From Geodermatophilus amargosae (lineage in GTDB: Bacteria > Actinomycetota > Actinomycetes > Mycobacteriales > Geodermatophilaceae), in contig NZ_FPBA01000019.1 in the NCBI RefSeq assembly GCF_900116515.1, positions 1 through 64,000 of the forward strand: a DNA stretch of 64,000 nt, in the 5' to 3' direction. The notes below the pieces were generated by a model, which was given only the letters and a program-made list of their open reading frames with translations, was not told the origin of the DNA and did no database searches. A program made the translations under genes and the position numbers. Positions 32,291-43,093 of this stretch are shown here, piece by piece (the first letter of the stretch is position 1; each line of letters starts with the position of its first letter).

Positions 32291-33577
32291 ATGACCACCG
32301 ACACGCTCGTGATGCCCTCCGTGACCGCCCCGCCGCACTCGCACCGTCTGCGCCAGGTCCTCCACGACTCGGGCTACGCGCTGCTGTCCCTGCCCGTCGG
32401 CGTCCTGTTCTTCGTCGTGGTCGTGACCGGCCTGGCCGCCGGGATCGGCACCGTGGTGATCTGGGTGGGCCTGGCCGTCCTCGCCCTCACCCTGCTGGCC
32501 GCACGGGGCTCGGCCACGCTCGAGCGGGCGCAGCTGCCCACGGTCCTCGGCCGCCCGGTCCCCCGCCCGGCCTACCTGCCGGGCGAGGGCGGGCCGGTGC
32601 GCCGGCTGCTCACCCCGCTGCGCGACCCGCAGTCGTGGCTCGACGCCCTGCACGCGGTGCTGCGCCTGCCGCTGGCCGTGCTCGCCTTCTCCGTCACCGT
32701 CACGTTCTGGGCCATCGCGCTCGGCGGGATCACCTACGGCCTGTGGGACTGGGCGCTGCCGCAGGAGGGCAACGAGGACCTGTTCGAGCTGCTCGGGTTC
32801 GACGGCGGCACGAGCCTGCGCATCGTCGGCTACACGCTCATCGGCCTGCTGGCCGCGGCGGTGCTGCCGTTCGCCGTCCGCGCCGTCGCGGTGCTGCAGG
32901 CGCAGCTCGGCCGGGTGCTGCTCACCTCGCGGGCGGCCACCCAGGCCGAGCTCGGGCGGCTGTCCCGCGGCCGCGACGCCGCCGTCGCCGCCGAGGCGGT
33001 GGCCCTGCGCCGGCTCGAGCGCGACATCCACGACGGCCCGCAGCAGCACCTCGTGCGCCTGGGCATGGACCTCTCCCGCGCGCAGCGCCAGCTCGACCGT
33101 GACCCGTCCGCCGCCCGCACCACGCTCGCCGGGGCCGGCGTCCTGGCCCGCGAGGCGCTGGAGGAGCTGCGGGCGCTGTCCCGCGGCATCGCGCCGCCGG
33201 TGCTCGCCGACCGCGGCCTCGCCGCCGTGCTGGCCGCGCTGGCCGCCCGCTCGCCGGTGCCGGTGGAGCTGGCCGTGGACCTGCCCGGGGAGCGCCTGGC
33301 GCCGGCCACCGAGAACACCGCCTACTTCGTCGTCAGCGAGGCGCTGGCCAACGTGGCCAAGCACAGCGGCGCCGACGTCTGCCGGGTCGAGGTCGGCCTC
33401 GTGGGGGACGTCCTGCGGGTCGTCGTCGAGGACGACGGCACCGGCGGGGCGGTGCTCGTGCCGGGCCACGGGCTGGCCGGCCTCGCCGACCGGCTGCGTG
33501 CGGTCGACGGCGTCCTCACCGTCGACAACCCGCGCGGCGGGCCGACCCGGACCGTCGCCGAGCTGCCGTGGGCGTGA
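32291..33577 (+). CDS. NarL-type sensor histidine kinase
   Basis: 428 residues. Four or five hydrophobic helices lie in residues 20-210 (PspC/DUF-like sensor part without a large extracellular loop). The HisKA_3 motif is RDIHDGPQQHL with phospho-acceptor His247. The ATPase domain carries 'SEALANVAKHSGA' (N box) and 'GHGLAGLADRL' (G box). It autophosphorylates and passes phosphate to the response regulator encoded next, with GTGA overlap. The signal is unknown; the embedded sensor suggests membrane stress. Confidence 0.92.
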   Translation: MTTDTLVMPSVTAPPHSHRLRQVLHDSGYALLSLPVGVLFFVVVVTGLAAGIGTVVIWVGLAVLALTLLAARGSATLERAQLPTVLGRPVPRPAYLPGEGGPVRRLLTPLRDPQSWLDALHAVLRLPLAVLAFSVTVTFWAIALGGITYGLWDWALPQEGNEDLFELLGFDGGTSLRIVGYTLIGLLAAAVLPFAVRAVAVLQAQLGRVLLTSRAATQAELGRLSRGRDAAVAAEAVALRRLERDIHDGPQQHLVRLGMDLSRAQRQLDRDPSAARTTLAGAGVLAREALEELRALSRGIAPPVLADRGLAAVLAALAARSPVPVELAVDLPGERLAPATENTAYFVVSEALANVAKHSGADVCRVEVGLVGDVLRVVVEDDGTGGAVLVPGHGLAGLADRLRAVDGVLTVDNPRGGPTRTVAELPWA

Positions 33578-34239
33578 GCCCCGGCGACCGGCCGCTGCGC
33601 GTGGTGCTGGGCGAGGACTCGGTCCTGCTCCGCGAGGGGCTGGTCCGGCTGCTCGAGGAGGCGGGCACCACCGTGGCGGCCGCGGTCGGCGACGGCCCGT
33701 CGCTGGTGCGGGCGGTGGTCGCCGAGCGGCCCGACGTGGCCGTCGTCGACGTCCGGATGCCGCCCACGCACACCGACGAGGGGCTGCGCGCCGCCGTCGA
33801 GGTCCGCCGCGTCGCCCCCGGGACGGCGGTGCTGGTGCTGTCGCAGTACGTCGAGGTGACCTACGCCGACGAGCTGCTCGCCGACGGCCGCGGCGGCGTG
33901 GGCTACCTGCTCAAGGACCGGGTGACCGACCTCGACCAGCTGCTGGCCGCGCTGGACGAGGTGGTGGCCGGCGGCACCGTGCTCGACCCGCAGGTGGTCG
34001 CCCAGCTCTTCGCCCGCCGCCGCGCCGACGACCCCGTCCGCCGGCTGACCCCGCGCGAGCGCGAGGTGCTCGGACTGATCGCCGAGGGGCACTCCAACAC
34101 CGCGATCGCCCGGCACCTCGTGGTGACCCCCGGTGCGGTGGAGAAGCACACGCAGCGGATCTTCGCCAAGCTCGGCCTGGCTCCCGACGAGGAGCGCAAC
34201 AGCCGGGTGATGGCGACGCTCGCCTACCTGCGCGGCTGA
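33574..34239 (+). CDS. LuxR/NarL-family response regulator
   Basis: 221 residues from GTG 33574, overlapping the kinase stop by four bases (GTG 33568 also possible). Receiver domain with acidic pocket GED and phospho-acceptor Asp59 (VVDVRMP), then 'YLLKDRV'. C-terminal HTH 'LTPREREVLGLIAEGHSNTAIARHL'. Cognate partner of the kinase encoded just before it. Targets unknown, perhaps including the divergent lipoprotein gene. Confidence 0.92.
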   Translation: MSPGDRPLRVVLGEDSVLLREGLVRLLEEAGTTVAAAVGDGPSLVRAVVAERPDVAVVDVRMPPTHTDEGLRAAVEVRRVAPGTAVLVLSQYVEVTYADELLADGRGGVGYLLKDRVTDLDQLLAALDEVVAGGTVLDPQVVAQLFARRRADDPVRRLTPREREVLGLIAEGHSNTAIARHLVVTPGAVEKHTQRIFAKLGLAPDEERNSRVMATLAYLRG

Positions 34240-34245
34240 GCCGGC

Positions 34246-34650
34246 TCACCGCTCCAGGTTGGCGACCATCCGGGCCAGGCCCGCGACGGTCGCCGCGTAC
34301 TCCTCGGCCGACAGCCCGTCGGCGACGCGGCGGCGGAAGGCGGCCACCGCGCCCGCGAGCCGGCCGTGCGCCGCCCGGCCGTCGTCGGTCAGCGCGAGGA
34401 GGCCCCCGCGGTCCTCCACCCAGGCGCGGGCGGCCAGGTCGGCCACGACGACGTCGACCCGGCCCGGCGTCGCGAACGAGGCGAAGGCGGCGGCGAGCTC
34501 CGGGCGCGCCGACGGGCCGCCGGCCAGGGAGTCGAGCACCTGCCAGTGTCGGCGGGAGAGCCCCTCGGCCGCGACGACGTCGTCGAGCCCCCGCTCGAGC
34601 AGCTCGTCGAGCCGCTTGACCCACCACCCGACCGGCCGCTGCTGCTGCAC
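34246..34650 (-). CDS. MarR-like winged-helix regulator
   Basis: 134 residues. 'WWVKRLDELLERGLDDVVAAEGLSRRHWQVLDSLA' forms the N-terminal dimer helices, then an HTH and a wing with 'VEDRGGLLALTDDGRAAHGRL'. Typical MarR topology, although the recognition helix is weakly conserved. Convergent with the response regulator gene; divergent from the Eis-like gene with a 62-nt gap, which it may regulate. Confidence 0.78.
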   Translation of the reverse strand: MQQQRPVGWWVKRLDELLERGLDDVVAAEGLSRRHWQVLDSLAGGPSARPELAAAFASFATPGRVDVVVADLAARAWVEDRGGLLALTDDGRAAHGRLAGAVAAFRRRVADGLSAEEYAATVAGLARMVANLER

Positions 34651-34712
34651 CCCCGGATGCTCGCACCGGAACGCGGTCGCGGGCCGTCGTCCCCTCCCGG
34701 TAGACAGCGGGG

Positions 34713-35954
34713 GTGACCGATCCCGCGGACCTCCGCCCCATCACGACAGAGGAGTGGCCGGCCTTCAGCCGGGCGATGCTCGAGGTCTTCGGCGACGAGC
34801 CGATCGGCTCCTTCACCGAGACCCCGCCGTCGGTCGCCGAGCTCGACCGCTCCCTGGGCCTGTTCGCCGACGACGGCCGGGTGGCCGCCACGGCGGGCAT
34901 CTACAGCCGGCAGCTGACCGTGCCCGGCGCCGTCGTGCCGTGCGCGGGCATCACCTGGGTGACCGTCTCCCCCACCCACCGCCGCCGCGGCGTGCTCACC
35001 GCGGTCATGCGCCGCCAGCTCACCGAGCTGCACGAGCAGGGCCGCGAGCCGGTGGCCGGACTGTGGGCCTCCGAGGGCGGCATCTACGGCCGGTTCGGCT
35101 ACGCGCCGGCCACCGCGCGGGGCAACCTGCACGGCCGCACGCGGCAGATGGCCTTCCGCCCCGACGTCGACCTGGGCACCGGCACGGTCACGCCGGCCGA
35201 CGCCGACGCCTACCGGGCCGGCGCCGCGCGGGTGCACGAGGCACTGCGCCGCTGGGTGCCCGGCACCATGGAGCGCGACGAGCGCTGGTGGGAGCGACTG
35301 CTGCGCGATCCCGCCGAGCACCGCGGCCGGGCGAGCGCGCGCCGGTTCCTCCTGCACACCGAGGTCGACGGCGAGGTCACCGGCCACGCCGCCTTCCGCG
35401 TCCGCTCGCGGTGGACCGACGACGGCGAGCCCGACGGCACCGTCGTCGTCGAGGAGGTGCGGGCCCGCAGCACGCCCGCGTACGCCGCGCTGTGGCGGTA
35501 CCTGCTCGACATCGACCTGGTGCGCACGGTGGAGTCCGCCTACGCCCCCGCCGAGGACCCGCTGCGCCACCTGCTGGCCGATCCGCGGGCGCTGCACGCG
35601 CGGCCGCTGGACGGGCTGTGGCTGCGGCTGGTCAACGTCGGCCGGGCGCTGGCCGCGCGCCGCTACCCCGCGCCGATCGACATGGTCATCGAGGTGCGCG
35701 ACCGGTTCTGCCCCTGGAACGACGGCCGCTGGTGGCTGCGCGGGCACCCGGCCGGGGCCTTCTGCGCCCCCACCGACGGCGACCCCGACCTGGTGGTCGA
35801 CGTCGACGCGCTGGCGGCGGCCTACCTCGGCGGCGTCTCGCTGGGCACGTTGCAGGCGGCCGGCCGGGTCACCGAGGTGAGCCCCGGCGCGGTCACCCAG
35901 GCCGCGACGGCGTTCTCCTGGCCGGTGAGCCCGTTCTGCCCCGACCAGTTCTAG
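34713..35954 (+). CDS. eis: Eis-like GNAT N-acetyltransferase
   Basis: 413 residues, the family size. N-terminal GNAT domain with acetyl-CoA motif VSPTHRRRGVLTAVMRRQL and 'LWASEGGIYGRFGYAPAT'. A second GNAT-like and a SCP2-like C-domain follow. The protein ends PFCPDQF; in Eis enzymes the terminal carboxylate acts as the base. Such enzymes acetylate amines including aminoglycosides and protein lysines. The native substrate is unknown. Confidence 0.88.
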   Translation: MTDPADLRPITTEEWPAFSRAMLEVFGDEPIGSFTETPPSVAELDRSLGLFADDGRVAATAGIYSRQLTVPGAVVPCAGITWVTVSPTHRRRGVLTAVMRRQLTELHEQGREPVAGLWASEGGIYGRFGYAPATARGNLHGRTRQMAFRPDVDLGTGTVTPADADAYRAGAARVHEALRRWVPGTMERDERWWERLLRDPAEHRGRASARRFLLHTEVDGEVTGHAAFRVRSRWTDDGEPDGTVVVEEVRARSTPAYAALWRYLLDIDLVRTVESAYAPAEDPLRHLLADPRALHARPLDGLWLRLVNVGRALAARRYPAPIDMVIEVRDRFCPWNDGRWWLRGHPAGAFCAPTDGDPDLVVDVDALAAAYLGGVSLGTLQAAGRVTEVSPGAVTQAATAFSWPVSPFCPDQF

Positions 35955-35994
35955 GAGGACCCCGCTGCCCCCACGCCTCGCTGACGCTCGGCGC

Positions 35995-36013
35995 GGGCCC
36001 CTGCAGCGGGGCC
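35995..36013. terminator. Hairpin between convergent eis-like and rpiB genes
   Basis: GGGCCCC-TGCAGC-GGGGCC. An identical 19-nt hairpin occurs at 38774-38793. It touches the rpiB stop codon and probably terminates from both sides. Confidence 0.6.
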
Positions 36014-36504
36014 TAGACGACCTCGTCGCGGGTGGGGAGGCCGCCGGCGGGGCGGTGCCGGTTCTGCTCGTAGTCGCTGATCAGGCCGATCCGGCGGGCG
36101 TGCCGCTCCTCGTCGCTCCACGGGGAGGCGAGGAAGTGCAGCACCAGCGCGGTGGCCTCCTCGATCGAGTGCTGGCGGGCGCCGACGGCGCACACGTTGG
36201 CGTCGTTGTGCGCCCGCGCGAGCTCGGCGGTCTCCCGGTTCCAGACCAGGGCGGCGCGGACACCGGGCACCTTGTTCGCCGCGATCTGCTCGCCGTTGCC
36301 CGACCCGCCGATGACCACGCCGAGGCTGCCCGGCTCGATGACCACCCGCTCGCCGACCTCGAAGCAGAACGGCGGGTAGTCGTCCTGCGGGTCGTAGTCG
36401 TGGGCGCCGCAGTCGACCGGCTCGTGCCCGGCCTCGGTGAGCGCCTGCTTGAGGTGCTCCTTGAAGTCCAGCCCGGCGTGGTCGGTGCCGACGAAGACGC
36501 GCAT
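36013..36504 (-). CDS. rpiB: Ribose-5-phosphate isomerase B
   Basis: 163 residues. 'FVGTDHAGLDFKEHL', 'DYPPFCFEV', 'GVVIGGSGNGEQIAANKVPGV' and 'HNDANVCAVGARQH' are the RpiB signatures (LacA/RpiB fold). Interconverts ribose-5-phosphate and ribulose-5-phosphate in the pentose phosphate pathway. It matches Rv2465c in the M. tuberculosis gene order, with the Rv2466c- and pepN-like genes nearby. Confidence 0.94.
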   Translation of the reverse strand: MRVFVGTDHAGLDFKEHLKQALTEAGHEPVDCGAHDYDPQDDYPPFCFEVGERVVIEPGSLGVVIGGSGNGEQIAANKVPGVRAALVWNRETAELARAHNDANVCAVGARQHSIEEATALVLHFLASPWSDEERHARRIGLISDYEQNRHRPAGGLPTRDEVV

Positions 36505-36529
36505 GGCCCGAGTCTGTCAGGGTCGGCAC

Positions 36530-37198
36530 GTGGCGGTGCTCGGGGTCGACGGCTGGCGCGGGGCCTGGGCCGGGGCACTGCTGGAGGGCCGCACGGTGGC
36601 CCTGCTCGCCCTGTCCGACGTCGCCGCCGTCCTGGCCGTGCCGGACGTCGACGTGGTGGGCATCGACATGCCGGTCGGGCTGTCCGACGACGGCGTGCGG
36701 GCCTGTGACGTCGAGGCCCGAAGTCGTCTGGGGCGGGCCGGCAGCTCGGTCTTCCCCGCCCCGGTGCGCGCGGTGCTCGGCGCCCGCGACTACGCCGACG
36801 CGCGGCGGCTGTCGGTCGAGGCGACCGGCGGCCGGTCGCTGTCGGCGCAGTCCTTCCGACTCGTCCGGTCGATCGCGGCCCTCGACGACGCCCTGGGCGA
36901 CCCGCCCCGCGACGACGTCGTCGAGGTGCACCCGGAGCTGGCGTTCCGCGCGCTCGACGACCGGGTGGGCGCTCCGAAGTCGAGCGCGCGCGGGCTGGCG
37001 CAGCGGATCCGTGCGCTGCAGCCGGTGATGGACGTGCTCGACGCGCTCGCCGCCGCCCCGCCCGGCCTGCCCGCCGTCGACGCGCTGGACGCCTGCGCCG
37101 CCGCGTGGTCGGCCCGGCGGCTGGCCGACGGCGTCGCGGAGTGCGTGGGCGACGGCACCCGCGACGCCCGCGGCCGGCCGATGCGGATCTGCTGGTGA
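36530..37198 (+). CDS. DUF429 domain protein
   Basis: 222 residues from GTG 36530 (an ATG at 36503 would overlap the divergent rpiB start). 'VLGVDGWRGAWAGALL' and 'VGIDMPVGLSD' are the conserved beginning, an RNase H-like fold with acidic residues; 'SVFPAPVRAVL' and 'EVHPELAF' follow. Proposed nuclease or kinase-like activity in the family is unproven. Its stop overlaps the start of the MBL gene. Confidence 0.85.
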   Translation: MAVLGVDGWRGAWAGALLEGRTVALLALSDVAAVLAVPDVDVVGIDMPVGLSDDGVRACDVEARSRLGRAGSSVFPAPVRAVLGARDYADARRLSVEATGGRSLSAQSFRLVRSIAALDDALGDPPRDDVVEVHPELAFRALDDRVGAPKSSARGLAQRIRALQPVMDVLDALAAAPPGLPAVDALDACAAAWSARRLADGVAECVGDGTRDARGRPMRICW

Positions 37199-38001
37199 CC
37201 TTCCGGGAGGTCGCCGACGGCGTGTTCGTGCGGCGGCACGAATCCCTCGACCTCAACTGCGGTCTGGTCGTGGGCGAGGACGCGTGCCTCGTCGTCGACA
37301 CCCGGTCGCACCTCGGCGAGGCCGCCGACCTGATCGCCGCGGTCCGCCGGGTGACCCCGCACCCGTGGACGGTGGTGGACACCCACGCCCACTACGACCA
37401 CTGCTTCGGCAACGCCACCTTCCGCCCGGCGACGATCTGGGGGTCGCGCGGCTGCGCGGCCGACCTGCTCGCCACCGGCGAGGCGCAGCGCGCCGCCCGC
37501 GTGGCCGAGCTGCTGGCGGACGGGGACGCCGAGGCCGCCGAGCAGGTGCGGCGGGCGCCGCTGGACCCGCCGGACGCGCTGGTCGACGACGTGGCCGTGC
37601 TCGACGTCGGCGGCGTGGAGGTGGTGCTGCGGTTCCTCGGCCGCGGGCACACCGGGCACGACCTGGTGGTGGAGGTCGAGGACGGCCGCGACGGGACCAC
37701 CGTCTTCGCCGGGGACCTGGTGGAGGAGGGCGCCCCGCCGGCGTTCGAGGACGCGTTCCCCGCCGAGTGGCCGGCGACGCTCGGGCGGCTGCACGTGATG
37801 GCCCGCGGTCCGGTGGTCCCCGGGCACGGCGCGGTCGTGGACGCCGCGTTCGTCGGCGCCCAGCGCGAGGAGCTGCTCGCGGTGCTCGCCGCCGTCGGCG
37901 AGGGCCGGCTCGACTGCGGCCCCTACGACGAGGCGACGATGCGGACCGCGGCGTCCCGCCTCGGTGAGACGGCTCCTCAGGTGAGACGGCTCCTCAGGTG
38001 A
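37195..38001 (+). CDS. Metallo-beta-lactamase-fold hydrolase
   Basis: 268 residues from GTG 37195, coupled to the DUF429 gene by GTGA overlap. Metal motif VDTHAHYDHCFGN (HxHxDH), later 'LGRGHTGHDLVV', 'FAGDLVEEGAPP' and 'VPGHGAVVD'. Glyoxalase II/quinolone-resistance-like thioesterases are the nearest class. Its last codons lie in a 17-bp tandem repeat (37963-38008) and it overlaps the convergent SDR gene by eight bases. Confidence 0.87.
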   Translation: MTFREVADGVFVRRHESLDLNCGLVVGEDACLVVDTRSHLGEAADLIAAVRRVTPHPWTVVDTHAHYDHCFGNATFRPATIWGSRGCAADLLATGEAQRAARVAELLADGDAEAAEQVRRAPLDPPDALVDDVAVLDVGGVEVVLRFLGRGHTGHDLVVEVEDGRDGTTVFAGDLVEEGAPPAFEDAFPAEWPATLGRLHVMARGPVVPGHGAVVDAAFVGAQREELLAVLAAVGEGRLDCGPYDEATMRTAASRLGETAPQVRRLLR

Positions 38002-38008
38002 GACGGCG
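37963..38008. repeat. 17-bp tandem repeat across convergent gene ends
   Basis: GGTGAGACGGCTCCTCA occurs twice, followed by a partial third copy. It encodes the C-termini of the MBL hydrolase (+) and the SDR (-). The period is not a multiple of three, so each duplication re-framed one or both endings. Confidence 0.75.
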
Positions 38009-38749
38009 GAGCACCGGCAGCGGCAGCACCCGCAGCAGGGCCGACACCGGCCGCCACGGCCACTCGGGCACGTAGGCGCGGACCGGCTCCCGCTCGATCG
38101 CGGCGACGAGGGCGTCCACGCCGGTGTCGAGGTCGACGGTGAACGGGCCGCGGCGGCCGACGTTGATGTCGGTCTCGATGTAGCCGGGCAGCACCGTGGT
38201 CACCCGGATGCCGGTGCCGAGCAGGTCAGACCGGATGCCCTCGGCCAGCGCGTTGAGCGCGGCCTTGCTCGCGCCGTAGGCGGTGCGGGTGCCCGTCATG
38301 CCGCGGACCGAGGCCACCGAGCTGATCAGCACCAGGTGACCGGAGCCCTGCGCGCGGAACAGCTCGACGGCGGCCTCGCACTGCGCGTGGGTGCCGAGCA
38401 CGTTGGTGGCCAGGATCGCCCGGTTGGCCGCGGCGGCCCCGGTGCCGACCGAGGAGCCGTTGCCGATGCCGGCGTTGGCGACGAACCGGTCGATGCCGCC
38501 GAGCTGCGCGGCCAGTGCGGGGACACCCTCGGCCACGGCGTGGGCGTCGTCGACGTCGATCGCGGCGGTGACCACGCGGATGCCGGGGCGCGCGGCGACC
38601 AACTCGTCGCTCAGCTCCTCGAGCAGCGCGGCGCGGCGGGCGACCAGCGCGAGGTCGCGGCCCCGGGCGGCGAAACGGCGCGCCATCCCCATGCCGAGGC
38701 CCGAGCTGGCGCCGGTGATCAGGATCCGCTGGCGGACGGGGCGCGACAC
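37994..38749 (-). CDS. SDR family oxidoreductase
   Basis: 251 residues. GASSGLGMGMA nucleotide loop, VANAG, catalytic Ser in 'LISSVASVRG' and Tyr-Lys in YGASKAAL. Full-length classical SDR; the coenzyme motif (ARRA) suggests NADP. Substrate unknown. A 49-nt gap separates it from the DsbA gene upstream, with a hairpin between. Confidence 0.88.
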   Translation of the reverse strand: MSRPVRQRILITGASSGLGMGMARRFAARGRDLALVARRAALLEELSDELVAARPGIRVVTAAIDVDDAHAVAEGVPALAAQLGGIDRFVANAGIGNGSSVGTGAAAANRAILATNVLGTHAQCEAAVELFRAQGSGHLVLISSVASVRGMTGTRTAYGASKAALNALAEGIRSDLLGTGIRVTTVLPGYIETDINVGRRGPFTVDLDTGVDALVAAIEREPVRAYVPEWPWRPVSALLRVLPLPVLRRLT

Positions 38750-38773
38750 GCGATCAGCATGCCGCGCCCGTCC

Positions 38774-38793
38774 GGGCCCCTGCAGCGGGGCCC
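38774..38793 (-). terminator. Hairpin after the DsbA-like gene
   Basis: GGGCCCC-TGCAGC-GGGGCCC, identical over 19 nt to the hairpin at 35995. It starts 5 nt past the stop of the gene at 38799. Confidence 0.65.
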
Positions 38794-38798
38794 CGTGG

Positions 38799-39461
38799 TC
38801 AGCGGCGGGTGAGCTCGAGGGTGTCGGCCGGCACCGAGTCCATGTCGGGGCCGGACGTGCGGGTGCGCTTCAGCTCCCAGAAGTCGGGCAGGTTGGCCAG
38901 CAGGACGGCGCCGTCGAAGGCCTTGCCGGCGTCCTCGCCCGTGGGCACCTTGCTGATGACCGGCCCGAAGAAGGCGACGCCGTCGATGTGCATGACCGGG
39001 GTGCCGACGTCGTCGCCGACCGGGTCCATGCCGGCGTGGTGGCTCTTCTCCAGCGCCTCGTCGTACTCGGTGGAGCCGGCGGCCTCGGCCAGCTCGGCGG
39101 GCAGGCCGACCTTCTCCAGCGCCGGGGCGATCAGCGCGTCGAGCTCCAGCTCCTCGTGGTGCCGGAGCGTGCCCATGGCGGTGTAGAGGTCACCGAGGAC
39201 CTCGTCGCCGTGCTTCTCGGCGGCGGCGATCGCGACCCGGACGGGACCGATCGCCTGCTCCATCATCTGCTGGTACTCCTCCGGCAGGTCGCGGCCGCGG
39301 TTGAGCACCGACAGGGACATGACGTGCCAGTGCAGGTCGATATCGCGCACCTTGGCCGCCTCCAGGACCCAGCGGCTGGTCAGCCACGCCCAGGGGCACA
39401 GCGGGTCGAACCAGAAGTCCACCCGGGCCCTCACCGGCGAGCTCTGCACTGCCTCAGTCAT
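38799..39461 (-). CDS. DsbA-family protein, mycothiol-dependent reductase-like (Rv2466c type)
   Basis: 220 residues from the ATG at 39461. [11 protein letters not shown] at 16-26 is the thioredoxin-fold active site, and '[21 protein letters not shown]' holds the cis-Pro loop. Rv2466c-type enzymes reduce nitro-compounds with mycothiol and, from memory, use a CPWC site; here the second Cys is Ala25, so only a monothiol mechanism is possible. Next to pepN as in M. tuberculosis. Confidence 0.86.
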   Translation of the reverse strand: MTEAVQSSPVRARVDFWFDPLCPWAWLTSRWVLEAAKVRDIDLHWHVMSLSVLNRGRDLPEEYQQMMEQAIGPVRVAIAAAEKHGDEVLGDLYTAMGTLRHHEELELDALIAPALEKVGLPAELAEAAGSTEYDEALEKSHHAGMDPVGDDVGTPVMHIDGVAFFGPVISKVPTGEDAGKAFDGAVLLANLPDFWELKRTRTSGPDMDSVPADTLELTRR

Positions 39462-39592
39462 CCGTCGTCTCCCTCTCGTCGTCGCAGCCGGCCCGTGCGG
39501 CACCGGCTCCTGCGCCTGCCAAGTGCCCGGTCAGGCCGGTTGTTCCCCCGTCCCCGGCGGGCGTGTCGGCCGTCCGTGGGAAGCTGCCCGGC

Positions 39593-42142
<2,550 letters not shown>

Positions 42143-42154
42143 ACCGTGCGGTCG

Positions 42155-42607
42155 TCAGTGGCGGCGCGCGGAGTGCGGGTGGCCGGCCTGGTCGGACAGC
42201 TGCCGCAGGCCGTTGACGATGCCGCCCACGAGGTCACCGGCGGCGAAGGAGTTGGTCATCGACAGCACCGCGAGCGCGCACGCCCGGTCGGGCAGCCGGC
42301 GGGCGGCCGACGCCCCGGTGACCACCTCGATGACCCGCTGGCCGGGCGAGACGGCCAGCAGCACCGAGTCGACCGGGTCGCCACCGCGGGCGTGCAGCTC
42401 CTCGGCGCGGATTCGGGTCCTGGGCCCGAGGTCGCCGATGTACAGCGTGAAGCGCAGGCCGGTCTCGCGCGAGGACATGGTCAGCGCCTCGTCGAGCCGC
42501 GCCAGCTCGCGGTAGCTGAAGATCGTGTCGTAGCCCTGGTCGGCCCGGTTCGGCGCGGTGTCGACCGTGCCGCTGTCGTGGGGCTCGGCATCCAGCACGC
42601 GGGTCAT
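42155..42607 (-). CDS. DUF5130 (TPM-like) protein
   Basis: 150 residues. 'LARLDEALTMSSRETGLRFTLYIGDLG' and 'VEVVTGASAARRLPDRACALAVLSMTNSF'-like segments fit the DUF5130 family, distantly related to TPM domains. No signal peptide. It is convergent with pepN and matches the position of Rv2468c. Function unknown. Confidence 0.82.
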   Translation of the reverse strand: MTRVLDAEPHDSGTVDTAPNRADQGYDTIFSYRELARLDEALTMSSRETGLRFTLYIGDLGPRTRIRAEELHARGGDPVDSVLLAVSPGQRVIEVVTGASAARRLPDRACALAVLSMTNSFAAGDLVGGIVNGLRQLSDQAGHPHSARRH

Positions 42608-42652
42608 CGCGGAACTCCGGGGGAGGTCGAGGGGTGGGTGGGGATCACCGGG

Positions 42653-43063
42653 TCACCAGGTCCCGCGGGCGCCGCCGAGCGGGCCGCCGGCGGAGGGCAC
42701 GGGTGTGCCGGCCGAGACCGCCGTGGCACCGCGCGTGCCCGCGATGACGCTGGAGCCGACGGCGCTGGAGCCGTGGCCGTCGAGCGAGGCGCCGTGGCCG
42801 GACCCGTGGCCCGAGCCGATGGCCGCCGTCTCGCCGTAGAGCGAGGAGCCCACCGCCTGGGTGTCGCCCTCGCCGGCGGCGTGCGTCGGGGCGTTCTCGG
42901 GCTGGGGCTCGTACCAGACCGGCTCGTGCTCCCAGGGCTGCCCCGGCTTGTAGCGGATGCCCGGGCGCTTGCGGCCCCCGGGCAGGTACGTCATCGCCCA
43001 GAAGAAGACGTACACCGCCAGCGGGGCCACGACGAACACGAGCAGGGTCTCGACGACGCTCAC
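42653..43063 (-). CDS. Small membrane-anchored protein, possibly CtaJ-like
   Basis: 136 residues. One N-terminal transmembrane helix (VETLLVFVVAPLAVYVFFWAM), then a conserved 'RYKPGQPWEHEPVWYEPQPE' segment and a Gly/Ser/Ala-rich tail. Proteins of this kind lie next to DUF5130 genes in actinobacteria. One such neighbour in mycobacteria is, as far as I recall, the cytochrome oxidase subunit CtaJ; that assignment is tentative. Confidence 0.65.
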   Translation of the reverse strand: MSVVETLLVFVVAPLAVYVFFWAMTYLPGGRKRPGIRYKPGQPWEHEPVWYEPQPENAPTHAAGEGDTQAVGSSLYGETAAIGSGHGSGHGASLDGHGSSAVGSSVIAGTRGATAVSAGTPVPSAGGPLGGARGTW

Positions 43064-43093
43064 GCCCGGGAATCTACCGCCCGCGGTGATCGG

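Noticed and set aside
32117-33469. Minus-strand frame opposite the sensor kinase
   Set aside because: Codon-bias shadow; His/Arg/Gln-rich sequence without homology.
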